Assembly: GCA_001939145.1 (NCBI GenBank)
Contig: LSRX01000055.1
Coordinates: 48,179 to 112,178 of the forward strand
Length of the DNA stretch: 64,000 bases
Reading direction: 5' to 3'
Source of the DNA: Symbiodinium microadriaticum
Taxonomy: Eukaryota; Sar; Dinophyceae; Suessiales; Symbiodiniaceae
A model generated the notes under the pieces. That model was not told the origin of the DNA. It did not search any database and was given only the letters and a program-made list of their open reading frames with translations. The position numbers and the translations under genes were made by a program. Shown piece by piece: positions 54,914 through 64,000 of the stretch (within the stretch, counting starts at the first letter, position 1; each line of letters begins with the position of its first letter).

Positions 54914-55171
54914 GTTTAGGGTTTAGTAAGGTTTTGGGTTTAGGGTTTAGAGTTTAGGGGGCTTGGGGTGTTCGGGTTAGGATTTAGGGCTTAGGGTTTG
55001 GGGATTGGAATGTGGTTTAAGATTTAGGCACGCGTGAGGGTGTGTGTCTACAGGGGTTAAGGTTTTGGGGGTAGTTGTATTTGTGTGTTTCTTTTGGGCT
55101 TTTCTGTGAGTCAGGGGCCGTCACAAAATAGAGGGCGCGGCAGAAGCAACACACTCTCTTCAGGGTTCCTC

Positions 55172-55292
55172 AGTATACTATACTATACTATACTATACTA
55201 TACTATACTATACTATACTATAGTATAGTATAGTATAGTATAGTACAGTATAGTATAGTATAGTATAGTATAGTATAGTATGGTATGGTATA
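55172..55292. repeat. Inverted pentanucleotide microsatellite
   Basis: (CTATA)n passes at about 55220 into (TAGTA)n, which is its exact complement, so the whole tract folds into one hairpin; one TACAG interruption in the right arm. Confidence 0.9.
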
Positions 55293-55476
55293 GGTTTAGG
55301 TTTATACCCCAATTCCTGGCTCCAACCATGGAGGCCACTGCATTAAAGAGTAGCCGTAGCTGCAAAGCCTCAGTCGCAGATCCTGATGCACATTGGGTTT
55401 AGGCCAAAGTTTAGGGTTTAGGGCTTAGGGCTTAGGGCTTAGGGTTTAGGGTTTAGGGTTTAGGGTTTGGGCTTTG

Positions 55477-55521
55477 TTAGGAAATCGACCAGCGGGTATT
55501 TTGGATGTAGATGGCGTTCAC
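55477..55521 (-). CDS. Minus-strand terminal exon candidate
   Basis: Acceptor TATGAAGCAG, frame VNAIYIQNTRWSIS and TAA. Confidence 0.33.
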   Translation of the reverse strand: MNAIYIQNTRWSIS

Positions 55522-55665
55522 CTGCTTCATAGGGATTTAGACAGTTGTCGATCCAGACAAGGTCCTAAACCCTAAACCACTAAATCCTATAAACCCTAAA
55601 CCACTGCATCCTAAAACCTAAACCCCTAAATCCTAAACCCTAGACCCAAGATGCCCTAACCCCAG

Positions 55666-55740
55666 GTGGTCACCCCCATCATGGTGGACCGAGTGGCGCT
55701 ACTCAGTGAGGATGTGCTGAAGGAGCCCATAGATGACTGA
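55666..55740 (+). CDS. Terminal exon candidate
   Basis: Acceptor CTAACCCCAG, 24 codons VVTPIMVDRVALLSEDVLKE then PIDD and TGA. Confidence 0.48.
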   Translation: MVTPIMVDRVALLSEDVLKEPIDD

Positions 55741-56074
55741 ACCAGTTCAGTTTGAGGGTTTGGGGTTTAGGGGTTTAGGGTTTAGGGTATGGTAAATATA
55801 TCTACCATTATTATTATGATCAGTTTAAGTGTTTAGGGTTTATAGGGTTCAGGGGTTAAGGGTTTAGGGTACTATAGCTACAATTACCATCATTCTTAGC
55901 AGCAGTACTGTGATTTGAGAATTGGGTTTTGGTACCCTTAAGCTTGAGAGTTTATAAGGGTGTAGCAACAACCGAACCGCGAACCTTGTCAAGAGCACCA
56001 TGCGGATTCGGACACACCACCGAGAGCGAAACCCTATACATTTTTGTGAACCTGGAAACGCGAAAACGCGAAAC

Positions 56075-56167
56075 CTGAACCAGGTCTTTTCTGTGCCCTT
56101 CATGAGCCCTAACGCACGAAGCACCGCCAACATTTGTTGAACCTTAACAAAACCTTCAAAATCAAGT
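56075..56167 (-). CDS. Minus-strand exon candidate
   Basis: Acceptor CGGTGTCTAG, frame LDFEGFVKVQQMLAVLRALG then LMKGTEKTWF, donor GTTTCGCG. Confidence 0.42.
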
Positions 56168-56579
56168 CTAGACACCGAAATGCAAAGATGATTTTCGGGG
56201 GTTGGTTTGGGGGGGGCCCTAAACCCCTAAACCCCTAAACCCTAGAACCTAAATCCTAAACCCAGAACCCCTAAAACCCTAAACCCCGAAACCCCTAAAG
56301 CCCTAAACCCCGAAACCCCTAGGGTTTTTCAAGTCGTAGGCTCAGGGTCCTCCCAGGGATTCTGACCGCTGGGAGGAGCTCTCAAAGGTCATGGACACCA
56401 CAGCTTCCTGCATGAGATCTTTAGGGTTTTAGGGCTTTAGGGGTTTAGGGCTTTAGGGGTTTAGGGTTTAGGGCTTTTGGGTTTAGGGCTTTTGGGTTTA
56501 GGGGTGTAGGGGTTTAGGGTTTATGGTTTAGGGTTTATAGGGGTGTAGGGGTTACGGGTTTCGGGTTTAGGGAGTTTAG

Positions 56580-56706
56580 GGTGACCGTTCAGCCTGTGTT
56601 GGTTTGCCTGGACCCTGAAACAATCTACCTGCTTAGGCTTCCTTCTTATGATTTCCTCATAACAGAATCCCTTACACAACAAGCAGCCAGGCTAGTTAGG
56701 GTCCAG
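56580..56706 (+). CDS. Exon with a telomeric acceptor
   Basis: Directly after GGAGTTTAG the frame reads VTVQPVLVCLDPETIYLLRL then PSYDFLITESLTQQAARLVR and VQ, with donor GTAGGGTTT. 42 full codons, strongly protein-like. Confidence 0.55.
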
Positions 56707-56977
56707 GTAGGGTTTACAAAAAAACAACTTGGGCCTTACAGTTTATCCTGTATAGGTATTCAAGGGTCAGAGTATGTGTCCATAAGAACTGAACCCTAAA
56801 CCTTAAACCCTGAACCCTGATCCTGACTCCACTTTTGGCTACCTGGGCTCTTGGGCTTTTCTTTGCCCTTGTGTAGAAGCAAACGGGGGCGCGATAGTGG
56901 GTCCTGTGTGTAGGGTTGTTTACACTTCAGGGTTTAGTTATTGGGTTTAGGGTTCAGGGTTTGGGGTTCGGTTTTAG

Positions 56978-57192
56978 ATTCAGCTTTCGCTTTCTGGGGG
57001 GAATTGCAATATTTACGGATGTTTGTTACGATGACTTTTGGGGTCTTCGTTCCTTATATAGCAGCAGATAGCTTACTGACTGTTGAGATGTTTGGGATTT
57101 TGGACTTCACTTGTTGTCGCCAACATGCTGCATTCTATCGATTTTCTGATCAGAAGTGTTTCCCTGCGTCAGGACCCATGATCCCTGGTTAG
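56978..57192 (+). CDS. Long terminal exon, hydrophobic
   Basis: Acceptor TTCGGTTTTAG, 70 residues to TAG: SAFAFWGELQYLRMFVTMTF then GVFVPYIAADSLLTVEMFGI, later CCRQHAAFYRF. Likely membrane-associated parts, inferred from composition. It may follow the exon at 56580 in the same gene (phase not settled). Confidence 0.55.
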
Positions 57193-57409
57193 ATTACTAT
57201 GCTTTTTTTCATGCTTTGCATTCGGTGGGACAGTGGCTCCAACAAGGTTCGGATGTCTTATGTAGTTTGAGGTCAACCCTAAACCCTGAACCCCCAAAGT
57301 GCAACATCTTCATGCAAACATCACATCCCCGAACCCGGGCTCTCAGTCCGTACCAAGCTGTAGAAATTTCGGTTTGGGGTTTAGGGTTTGAGGGCTTGCC
57401 TGCACAACT

Positions 57410-57600
57410 ATGGCGCTGGACACTTGTAAATACAGACCCGGTGAGGTGGTAAGTTCGACAAATGTTTCGACTCTAGTCGTGGACGTTTCATACGACCACG
57501 GAGCCAGTGTGAAGACCCCAGCAGAATCGGATCCCTCTTGTATCTTCCTTACCTTCAAACAGGACCGCGACTTTAACACAAACCACCCATGTAAACCCGA
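57410..57600 (+). CDS. Exon or gene-start candidate
   Basis: ATG at 57410, frame MALDTCKYRPGEVVSSTNVS then TLVVDVSYDHGASVKTPAES and later CIFLTFKQDRDFN, running into CCCTAAA-coded residues. A minus-strand frame over the same bases is also open. Confidence 0.42.
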
Positions 57601-57826
57601 AGCCCTAAGCCATAACACCCTGAACCCGAAACCCTATAAACCCTAAGCCATAAACCCGTAAACCCAAACTCTGAGCCTCTATAGAACCCGTGTAGAAGCC
57701 CTGTACATCCCTCAGGGGTGCCCCTTAAAGGACAAAAAGAAGAGCTTAAAGGATCCCCTTGAAGGATCCCGTAAAAGGAAAGCTTAAAGGAGCCCTTTTA
57801 AGGATCCCTTTTAAAAAAAATGACAG

Positions 57827-58006
57827 GAGCCCTTGAAGGATCCCCAAAAAGGAAAGCATAAAAAAGGGGCCCCCAAGAAAAAGCCCGGGGATCCTAGCGA
57901 GGTCCAAGCCGCGGTAGTTTCGAGCCCTTCGGCGCCCTCGCATCTGCTGGACCTCACCAGCCAGCAGGTGGATCTCTGGAGGGCTCCTTCACGAGCCTTC
58001 CTTAGG
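57827..58006 (+). CDS. 60-codon exon, lysine-rich start
   Basis: Acceptor AAATGACAG, frame EPLKDPQKGKHKKGAPKKKP then SEVQAAVVSSPSAPSHLLDL and TSQQVDLWRAPSRAFLR, donor GTTTTTGGG, phase 0 at both ends. Its first 28 bases resemble an upstream copy at 57757-57784. The basic N-part could bind nucleic acid or be a localisation signal (inference). Confidence 0.52.
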
Positions 58007-58410
58007 GTTTTTGGGTTTAGGGTTTAGGGTAGCATGACCCTAGACCCTAAACCCTAAACCCTAAAACCAAGCCCGATGAGGGCTCCATGAGGGCCACTTA
58101 GAGCTTCAGGCTCCTTTGAGAGGGTAACGGGCTCCAGAAGGGTTTCAATTGTTAAGGGCTGTGGGGGTTTAGGCTGTGTTGCTCCTTGCCTTTAAGGGTA
58201 GTAGTTTGACGGTTTTTTCCGAACAGGGTATAATCGAGGGACCTTCATTACTTGTGTAGGGCTGTAGAGAGGGCTCGGGGTCTAGATTTGGAAGGTTCGT
58301 GGCCTTAGGGTTTAGAGTTTTTGGTGTTGTTGGGTCTATAAGGGCAGAGGAGTTTAGGGTTGAGTCTGGCTTCCATCGAATTTGGGCCTTGGGTAGCTAA
58401 AGCCTGGTAG

Positions 58411-58496
58411 TTAGTTAACGGCTGCATATAGTTGGCTTATCAGGTGGGCGAGTAAGTGTAGGCTATGCCCTATGTCCCACAGTAGCCAGTGACACC
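58411..58496 (-). CDS. Minus-strand terminal exon candidate
   Basis: Acceptor GACTCGGGCAG, frame CHWLLWDIGHSLHLLAHLIS then QLYAAVN and TAA. Confidence 0.38.
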
Positions 58497-58669
58497 CTGC
58501 CCGAGTCTGTAATGGGGCTCCTTTTTCTAAACCCTCCACCCTAAACCTGGACCTCTGAATCCTGTTTAGGGTGTATAAGGCTTCGGCCCTAAACCCTAAA
58601 CCCCAGACCCACATGTCCACCTTAAAAAAACCTTGACCCCAAACAGCCTCGACCTCAGTTTTGTGGCAG

Positions 58670-58724
58670 GCGATGCTGATCTCCAAGCTCTCCAAGGAAG
58701 CGAGTTTGATTCGGCGCCTTGGCG
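58670..58724 (+). CDS. Exon candidate
   Basis: Acceptor TTTTGTGGCAG, frame AMLISKLSKEASLIRRLG, donor GTTTTAGG. Confidence 0.42.
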
Positions 58725-59187
58725 GTTTTAGGCTGTAGGGTGTAGTGGTGGGGGGTGTGGGGGGAGGGCGGTACGGTTTAGGGTTTCGACTGGAGAGGTG
58801 ATTTTTGCCTTTTGGGCTGTGGGTTGTGGTTCAGAGCCCTTAGGACCCAAATGCCTAATCCTCATATACTCCAGTAAATGCTTCCTAAGCTAGCCTACAC
58901 TGTTCCAATCCTAAACTCAAGTACGTGACAAGTAGGTTCCTTGGCACGTGGAGGAGCATAAACCCTAAACGCTAATTTATGCGGAGCATTGGAGATGTTA
59001 GATGCCCGGCGGAAGAGCAGATTGGTCATAGTGGTTTCAGAGCATCGGGTTTAATTAGGGTCTATAGGGTTTAGCCGAGTCTAAGCAGAGACATATATCG
59101 GGATATCTCCTCTTGCAAGCTACTTACTACATTCCGTAACTTGCAAACCCTCAATCCTGAGCCCTCAACGTGAAATCCCAACCCGAG

Positions 59188-60011
59188 GTATGGAATCCAA
59201 GTGGACGAGAACCTCGGCAGCACCGCCTTTCACCCATCTGATGTCAGGGCAGCACTTTGGGGTTACTTTGTGTAACCTAAACCCTAAACCCTGAAACCTA
59301 AACCTAACCCTAAACCTAAGCACCCTAAAACCTAAACCCTAAACCCCTAAAGCCCTAAACCCTAAAGCCCTAAACCCTTCAGGGCCTTTGGTCTGGGGGG
59401 AGGGGGGGCGTAGGTTCAAAATCTCGGACATAGGGGGTTTTAGGGGGCTCGGGGCTTTAGGTAAGGGGGCCGCTCAGCCAACCGACAAATGACAACACTC
59501 CGCGTTTAGTGGTATTTAGGGCTTAGGGTTTAGGAATTTAGGGTTTAGGGTGGTATTGTAACTAGTTCGGCTTTAACCGCTTTGTAGTCCCAAAGGTGTT
59601 AAACTTGTGCTTCTCTAGGAAACCCTACATAAACCTAAACTCTTATCTTAAATCCTAAACTGAAGTGATGCAATCCTTCGTGAGCCCTCAACCTACTCCT
59701 CGTCTTTGCAGCGCAACACCCGTGACACCCTGACTGTTGAGTCTTCAGCCCTTAAGCTCATGCCCGAAAGCGATACCATAAGCTTTGCTTTTGTTCAAGG
59801 GTTTAGGGATTAGAGTGCTAATTTTAGGGTTTGGAGTTTGGGGTTTAGAAGTTTAGGGTTGTTCAACGCTTTGAAAAAGGATTCCATATACGGGTCCGAA
59901 GGACCCAAGCAATAGATACTTCAGTGTATACTGGTACTTTAGGGTATCTGGCGGAGCGCATGAACATTCTGTACTTGGGCCCTCAGCCTCGTACCCGTAC
60001 CCTAAGCCCTG
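59188..60011 (+). CDS. Three-exon gene 3' part, function unknown
   Basis: Exon 59188-59269 (YGIQVDENLGSTAFHPSDVR, then AALWGYF) ends before GTGTAACC. Exon 59712-59800 follows the strong acceptor CGTCTTTGCAG and reads RNTRDTLTVESSALKLMPES then DTISFAFVQG before GTTTAGGG. Both junctions are phase 0. A last exon from the TTTAG acceptor near 59952 to a TGA near 60011 joins in phase but is weaker because another frame there looks equally protein-like. The first intron is filled with CCCTAAA units, the second starts with GTTTAGGG. Confidence 0.5.
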
Positions 60012-60128
60012 AACCCTAAGAGCCCTAAAACCCTAAACCCTAAACCTCTAAACCCTAAAACCCTAAACCCTAAACCCCTAAACCCTAAAACCCTAAAGCC
60101 CTAAACCCCTAAACCTCATACTTACCTG

Positions 60129-60422
60129 ATGCCACCCAGGCACTGGGAAGCGCTGAACGCCTCACGCGATCTCTTTGTGGCTACACATCAGAAGCTACTG
60201 TTGCCTGGTGGTTCTGAGGGGTTTAGGGCTTAGGGTTTTAGGGTTTGGGGTTTTAGGGTTTAGGGTTTAGGGTTTTAGGACGTAAGAGGGATCCTTGATG
60301 GAGGACTCCCCCTATACGTTCATGGGTGGTATCGTGCCGGGTTCGGGGTTTTCGATTCCCTGCTGAGGAAGACCCCACAATTGCGTCAGTTTGGAATCCA
60401 GGCAGGCGCTTTCAACAAGTGA
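60129..60422 (+). CDS. Two-exon small gene with a telomere-repeat intron
   Basis: Exon 1 is 60129-60220 if the ATG at 60129 is the start, or begins at 60140 if CCCAG is an acceptor. Exon 2 is 60287-60422, ending AAG-TGA. The 66-nt intron 60221-60286 starts GTTTAGGG, consists of TTTAGGG-type units and ends CGTAAG. Phase is preserved (2 nt + 1 nt). The product is about 75 residues, with stretches such as HWEALNASRDLFVATHQKLL and GWYRAGFGVFDSLLRKTPQL. No family recognised. A long minus-strand frame over 60312-60635 overlaps exon 2 and is probably a shadow, though it cannot be excluded. Confidence 0.6.
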
Positions 60423-60773
60423 CATGGGGTTGAGGGTCTCAGCAAGGTTCAAACTCCCCGTTATGCGGCTCGGGGTTTGGCGTTGTTCATGCCATCTCAA
60501 GACATGTTGTTTATTTTTTACATGTCTTTCCACCATGGAGCAGTTCAGAAACCCCCTAGAGATCCTCTTAAAATTACACAAAAAAACATGCAGCAACACA
60601 TAGCCCACAGTTGACGCCTTGTTAGGTGGCCACATATCCTAAGCCCAGCCCTATATATGTGCAAATCGGATCAGCGCCGAACCCTAAGACCACAAAAGCC
60701 AAAACCTCAACCCCTCAACACAAAGAGCTCTAAGCACCGAAACCCGAATTAATCTGAAGCAACTTAGACCAAG

Positions 60774-60852
60774 GCTGGGCAGCCCCGCGACCAACACTAC
60801 CCCGGCGCTTCGGGAGTTGTCGGAGGTTTGCATCATCTGGCGAATGCGAGAG
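60774..60852 (+). CDS. Exon candidate
   Basis: Frame LGSPATNTTPALRELSEVCI then IWRMRE, donor GTTGAGG, 80% GC3; acceptor AGACCAAG. Confidence 0.42.
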
Positions 60853-61254
60853 GTTGAGGACTTGTGACTTGGTCCCGTTTGAAACAGGTTGGTGAACAGT
60901 TAGCCGCATATACCCTATTGAGGTTTTACGGCGGCTTTACAAGGGCTTTACCAGAGCGTTGCGAGGGTTTAGGAATAATTCGGAATAGTGAGTGACAGTA
61001 TTCCGTATCCCCTCAGGGCCCTTATCAAACTAGACTACCGTAGCTACCCCAGTTGCTCAGGCTTCTATACGCATCGATGCACAACTTAGGGATAATTAAC
61101 CCGAACCGACCAGGCGCCCTCCTGGCAAAGCCATAACCTACCTTTCCGGGACTCTTTGTTATCATTTCCTGATACAAGTCCTTAGAAGGGTAGGTTTTGG
61201 GGGGTTAAGGTGCACTTTACATCCCTACCAAATCCAATTCTTGAGCCCACGTCT

Positions 61255-61790
61255 AAGCCCCAAACCAAACCCCTAAACCTAAACCCCAAACCCCTAACCC
61301 CTATAATCCCTAAACTCTCAACCCTAATCCCTAAACCCTCAACCCTAAACCTCTAAAGCCACTAAACCCCTCAACCCTAAAACCCCTAAAACCCCTAAAC
61401 CCCTAAAACCCCTAAAACCCCTGAAACCCTAAACCCTACGGTACCCTTATACCCTTTAGGAACCCTTATAGTTCAGTCAAAGGAACCCGAATCCCTAAAC
61501 CCTGTACCCCTCAACCCCTAAACCCCTAAACCCCTCAACCCTAAACCCCTAAACCCTAAACTCCATAGTACCCTTATACCTTCTAGGAATCCCTAAACCC
61601 AAGGTACTCACAGCTGCAAGATGCCGCCGTGTCTGTGGCCACTGGAAGTCTCCTGAGCTGATAACTTATCGGCTGCTTGTTGGGGTTTAGGGGCTTGAGG
61701 GTTTAGGGGTTTAGGATTTTTAGGGGTTTTAGGGTTTAGGGCTTAGGGTTTAGGGTTTTAGGGTTTAGGGGTTTTAGGGTTTAGGGTTTT
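61255..61790. repeat. C-strand then G-strand telomere-type arrays
   Basis: CCCTAAA 61260-61600 including a duplicated GGTACCCTTATACC segment (61440 and 61570), then TTTAGGGG 61683-61790. Confidence 0.85.
61611..61684 (+). CDS. Exon candidate, frame uncertain
   Basis: Acceptor GTACTCACAG. One frame reads ARCRRVCGHWKSPELITYRL to a telomeric donor, another LQDAAVSVATGSLLS to a stop. Confidence 0.3.
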
Positions 61791-61992
61791 CGTGGAGCTA
61801 CACTAGTTTTTTGTACGGTTCTTACGGGGCTTTCATGGTTTGTGCAAGGTTCGGACAACCCTAATTAAACCCTAAACCTCTAAACCCTCAACGGCCCTGA
61901 AGTTAGGTGCAGGTGCCTTTGTGGCAGTCAGCGAGGTTAGGGTTGAAGGTTTAGGGGTACTCGGATGTGTCTACGCCGTTTTCCCTTTTCAG

Positions 61993-62128
61993 GGCTGAAG
62001 GCTTTGATTTGAGTATTCGCAGGGGCTATCGGGCCGTTGTGCGACGTAGGATTGCTGGGTCGAAGGGCCTTGTCCTGAAATACAAAAGGGCCCCACCACA
62101 GACCCTAAACTCAACAGGAGGCTTATAG
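61993..62128 (+). CDS. Terminal exon with strong acceptor
   Basis: Acceptor TTCCCTTTTCAG has the best polypyrimidine tract in the window. Frame AEGFDLSIRRGYRAVVRRRI then AGSKGLVLKYKRAPP and TAG, 44 residues, basic. A donor GTCGAAGG inside could shorten it. Confidence 0.48.
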
Positions 62129-62274
62129 GGTTTGGGGGTGGATAGGATTCAGGGTTTAGCGCCCAGAAAGCCTAAACCCCAAAGGTATTCCAGGGTCCGG
62201 CAGCCTGAAGAGTAAAACCCTCTCAGACCCCTCCAAAGCCTTAAATCCCCCAAACCTTCTTCAAAGCCAGGCAG

Positions 62275-62386
62275 TCTAGGACATTTTCAGGTGGGTAGTT
62301 ACCGTTATAGGAACCTTATGTAGAAGGTCTATATACCTTATGGAAGCCCTATATACCCTAAACTCCCCACCTGTAGTTTCCTTTAA
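62275..62386. mobile_element. Palindromic element, family E
   Basis: Same ends and core as 20762; lies just upstream of exon 62399. Confidence 0.6.
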
Positions 62387-62398
62387 GGTAGTTCGCAG

Positions 62399-62951
62399 AC
62401 TCGTTCCAAGGTACGGCAGACATGGACAAACTGCATCGTCTCAGTCAACCGGCTTTGGCTGCCATGGCGTCTGCCACCGACGCGCTGGTGAAAGGCAAAG
62501 GGGGGGGATCCCTACCCATAGGCCCCTAAGTAGTTCCTTTTTGTGGTTGATGTTTAGAATGCTATAAGGTAATCCCAAAAAGGAGCTACTTAACTTAGGG
62601 GCCTATGGGTAAAAAAACCCTATCCACGGGCTCATAAGGTTTAACTCAAGCAGAGGTACAGAACGGTACTGCACCAAGCCATCATGGCCCGGCTTGTGGC
62701 TAGACCCTCAGGGTGTAGGAGTCAGGGGTGTTGGGTTTAGGGGTTGACGGTTTAGGGGTTCAGGCTTTAAGAGTTTAGGGTTTACGGGTTTAGGGTTTAT
62801 ATTATAGGGCTTTAGGATTTCAGGATTCAGGTTTCCATTCAGGGTTAACCCAAAAACCCGAACTGTCGGGTCTAAACGTGACAGTTCTTGCAGAAAATCT
62901 ACACTGGATTCACATCATGTTCAGATCGCGGCCTTTGAGCCAGAACTGTAA
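62399..62951 (+). CDS. Three-exon gene or gene 3' part, intron carrying palindrome B
   Basis: Exons 62399-62487, 62654-62712 and 62894-62951 (TAA stop) join in phase through GT-AG introns. An ATG at 62422 could start a 60-residue product, but the frame is open back to the acceptor TTCGCAG at 62398, so this may be an internal exon. Peptide pieces: MDKLHRLSQPALAAMASATD, RYRTVLHQAIMARLVARPS, LDSHHVQIAAFEPEL. Intron 1 contains a whole family B palindrome (62513-62611). Intron 2 starts GTGTAGG, runs through telomere-like units and ends TTCTTGCAG. A family E palindrome lies just upstream (62288-62373). Function unknown. Confidence 0.55.
62513..62611. mobile_element. Palindromic element, family B, inside an intron
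   Basis: Ends TACCCATAGGCCCCTAAGTA / inverse. Entirely within intron 62488-62653. Confidence 0.7.
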
Positions 62952-63169
62952 CAAGTTAGTTCTAGGGAGTAGTGCAGCACAACCAAAAAAGATAGTTTCT
63001 TTGCGGGGATGGTTTTATTTTTAGTCAGAGTTACTCAAACGAATATATCCTAGACCCTAAACCCTAAGCCCTAAAATCAGGAACAGAGTCGTTTAAGAGG
63101 GTGCAGCCAGTTATTCAAAAGGAATCTATCAGGAACCGAGTCTCGGAAGAACACCCTTTTCAAGAAAAC

Positions 63170-63535
63170 ACCCTATAAACCCTAAACCCCTAAACCCATA
63201 TATTAAACCTTAAACCCTAAACCCCTGGACCCCAGTCATGCGGAGAAAGGCCACTGCACTCTAAAAAAAAACCCTAAAACCCCTAAACCCTAAAACCCTA
63301 TAAACCCTTAACCTCTAAACCCCTAAACCCCTGAAACCTCTAAAACCCCTAAAATCCCTAATACCGCTAAAACCCCTAAAACCCCTAAACCACTATAAAC
63401 CCTAAACCGAAACCGTATAAGCCTTAAACCCTGAACCCCTAAGCCCTAAAACCCCTAAACACCCTAAAACCCCCTAAACCACTATAAACCCTAAGCCCCT
63501 AAACCCCTGAACCCCAAAAACCCCTAAACCCCTTT
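63170..63535. repeat. CCCTAAAA array
   Basis: About 360 nt with frequent octamers CCCCTAAA and CCCTATAAA; the window also ends (63940-64000) in TTTTAGGGG octamers. Confidence 0.85.
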
Positions 63536-64000
63536 CAAGGCGTCTGTGAGAATTCCACGAACCCCACGCGCCTTGGCCAGTTTCAGGGGGTTTGGGGGTC
63601 TACCTTAAGGACAAAAAGAGCCCTAAGAGGGTTTAGGGTTTAAGGTTTAGGGTTTAGGGTTTAAGGTTTAGGAGTTCAGGGGTGTAGGGGTTTCGGGCCT
63701 GGGATGTAGGACGAAAAGAGCCCTAAAAAGGGTTTAGGGTTCATATGCCATCTAGGGATTCATAGTATATGGGTATAGGGCCCTAAACCCTAAACCCTAA
63801 ACCCCTAAACCTTAAACCCCTAAACCCGAAACCTTAAACCCTAAACCGTTACTGTTAAGGGTTATTTGGTCCTTAAGGTATAGGATCTGCTGCGCCGGGG
63901 AGCCTCGGTGCTTGGCTTTGGGGTTGACGGTTCAGGGTTTAGCGGGTTTAGAGTTTAGGGGTTTTAGGGGTTTTTTAGGGGTTTTTAGGGGTTTTAGGGG

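Noticed and set aside
60312..60635. 107-codon minus-strand frame
   Set aside because: Overlaps the phase-matched plus-strand exon 60287-60422; no good splice signals. It remains an alternative if cDNA is on the minus strand.
1..64000. Chromosome end or subtelomere
   Set aside because: Telomere units are degenerate, short, in both orientations and spread evenly through gene-bearing DNA; there is no long pure terminal array.
1..64000. Trans-spliced leader relics
   Set aside because: I looked by eye for the dinoflagellate spliced-leader core (CCATTTTGGCTCAAG) and saw none; a computed search could still find diverged ones.

Overview
This 64 kb window reads as nuclear DNA of a microbial eukaryote. 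Degenerate telomere-type heptamers (TTTAGGG, or CCCTAAA on the other strand) are interspersed every few hundred bases in both orientations, the genes are cut into short exons, and small palindromic DNA elements (MITE-like) recur. A LINE-type reverse-transcriptase fragment and the very short exons suggest an alveolate, with a dinoflagellate as first guess. Coccidia such as Eimeria also carry telomere-like repeats inside their chromosomes, so the taxon is open. There is no rRNA gene, CRISPR array, operon or prokaryotic feature.

The long open frames are mostly misleading. Many are translated telomere repeats (NPKP or GFRV peptides) or frames running through N gaps. Read by hand for acceptor AG, open codons and donor GT, the unique segments between repeat arrays often give protein-like exons of 30 to 240 nt. 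Several chain with consistent codon phase. The best are 26961-28415 (+, 8 exons), 45363-46218 (-, 5 exons, CxxC...CxxC C-terminus), 47181-48222 (+), 51369-51635 (+), 59188-60011 (+), 60129-60422 (+, 2 exons, possibly complete), 62399-62951 (+) and 32027-32313 (+). I could not name a protein family for any of these chains. Single exons resemble a PDZ strand (72-113) and a WD40 blade (22440-22504).

Main idea: in this genome the introns seem to be made of two kinds of repeat. (1) Telomere-repeat introns begin with GTTTAGGG or end with TTTAG and are filled with TTTAGGG/CCCTAAA; the 66-nt intron 60221-60286 is the cleanest. (2) Palindromic elements of several families sit exactly where introns are needed, and in family C the inverted ends themselves supply the GT donor and AG acceptor (27067-27163, 32126-32224). 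Both kinds can form hairpins that bring splice sites together.

Layout: 0-20 kb, many single-exon candidates, telomere arrays and families A, B, D, F and G; 20-30 kb, the RT fragment inside terminal inverted repeats and the best multi-exon gene; 30-35 kb, a roughly 1 kb near-identical duplication next to an N gap and a tRNA-like sequence split by a MITE; 36-43 kb, a run of plus-strand exon candidates; 43-52 kb, full-length palindromes, the minus-strand CxxC gene, microsatellites and an N gap; 52-64 kb, dense exon candidates with telomeric introns. All gene models are hand-made from genomic sequence only. Antisense frames are often open too, so strand is uncertain for many single exons.
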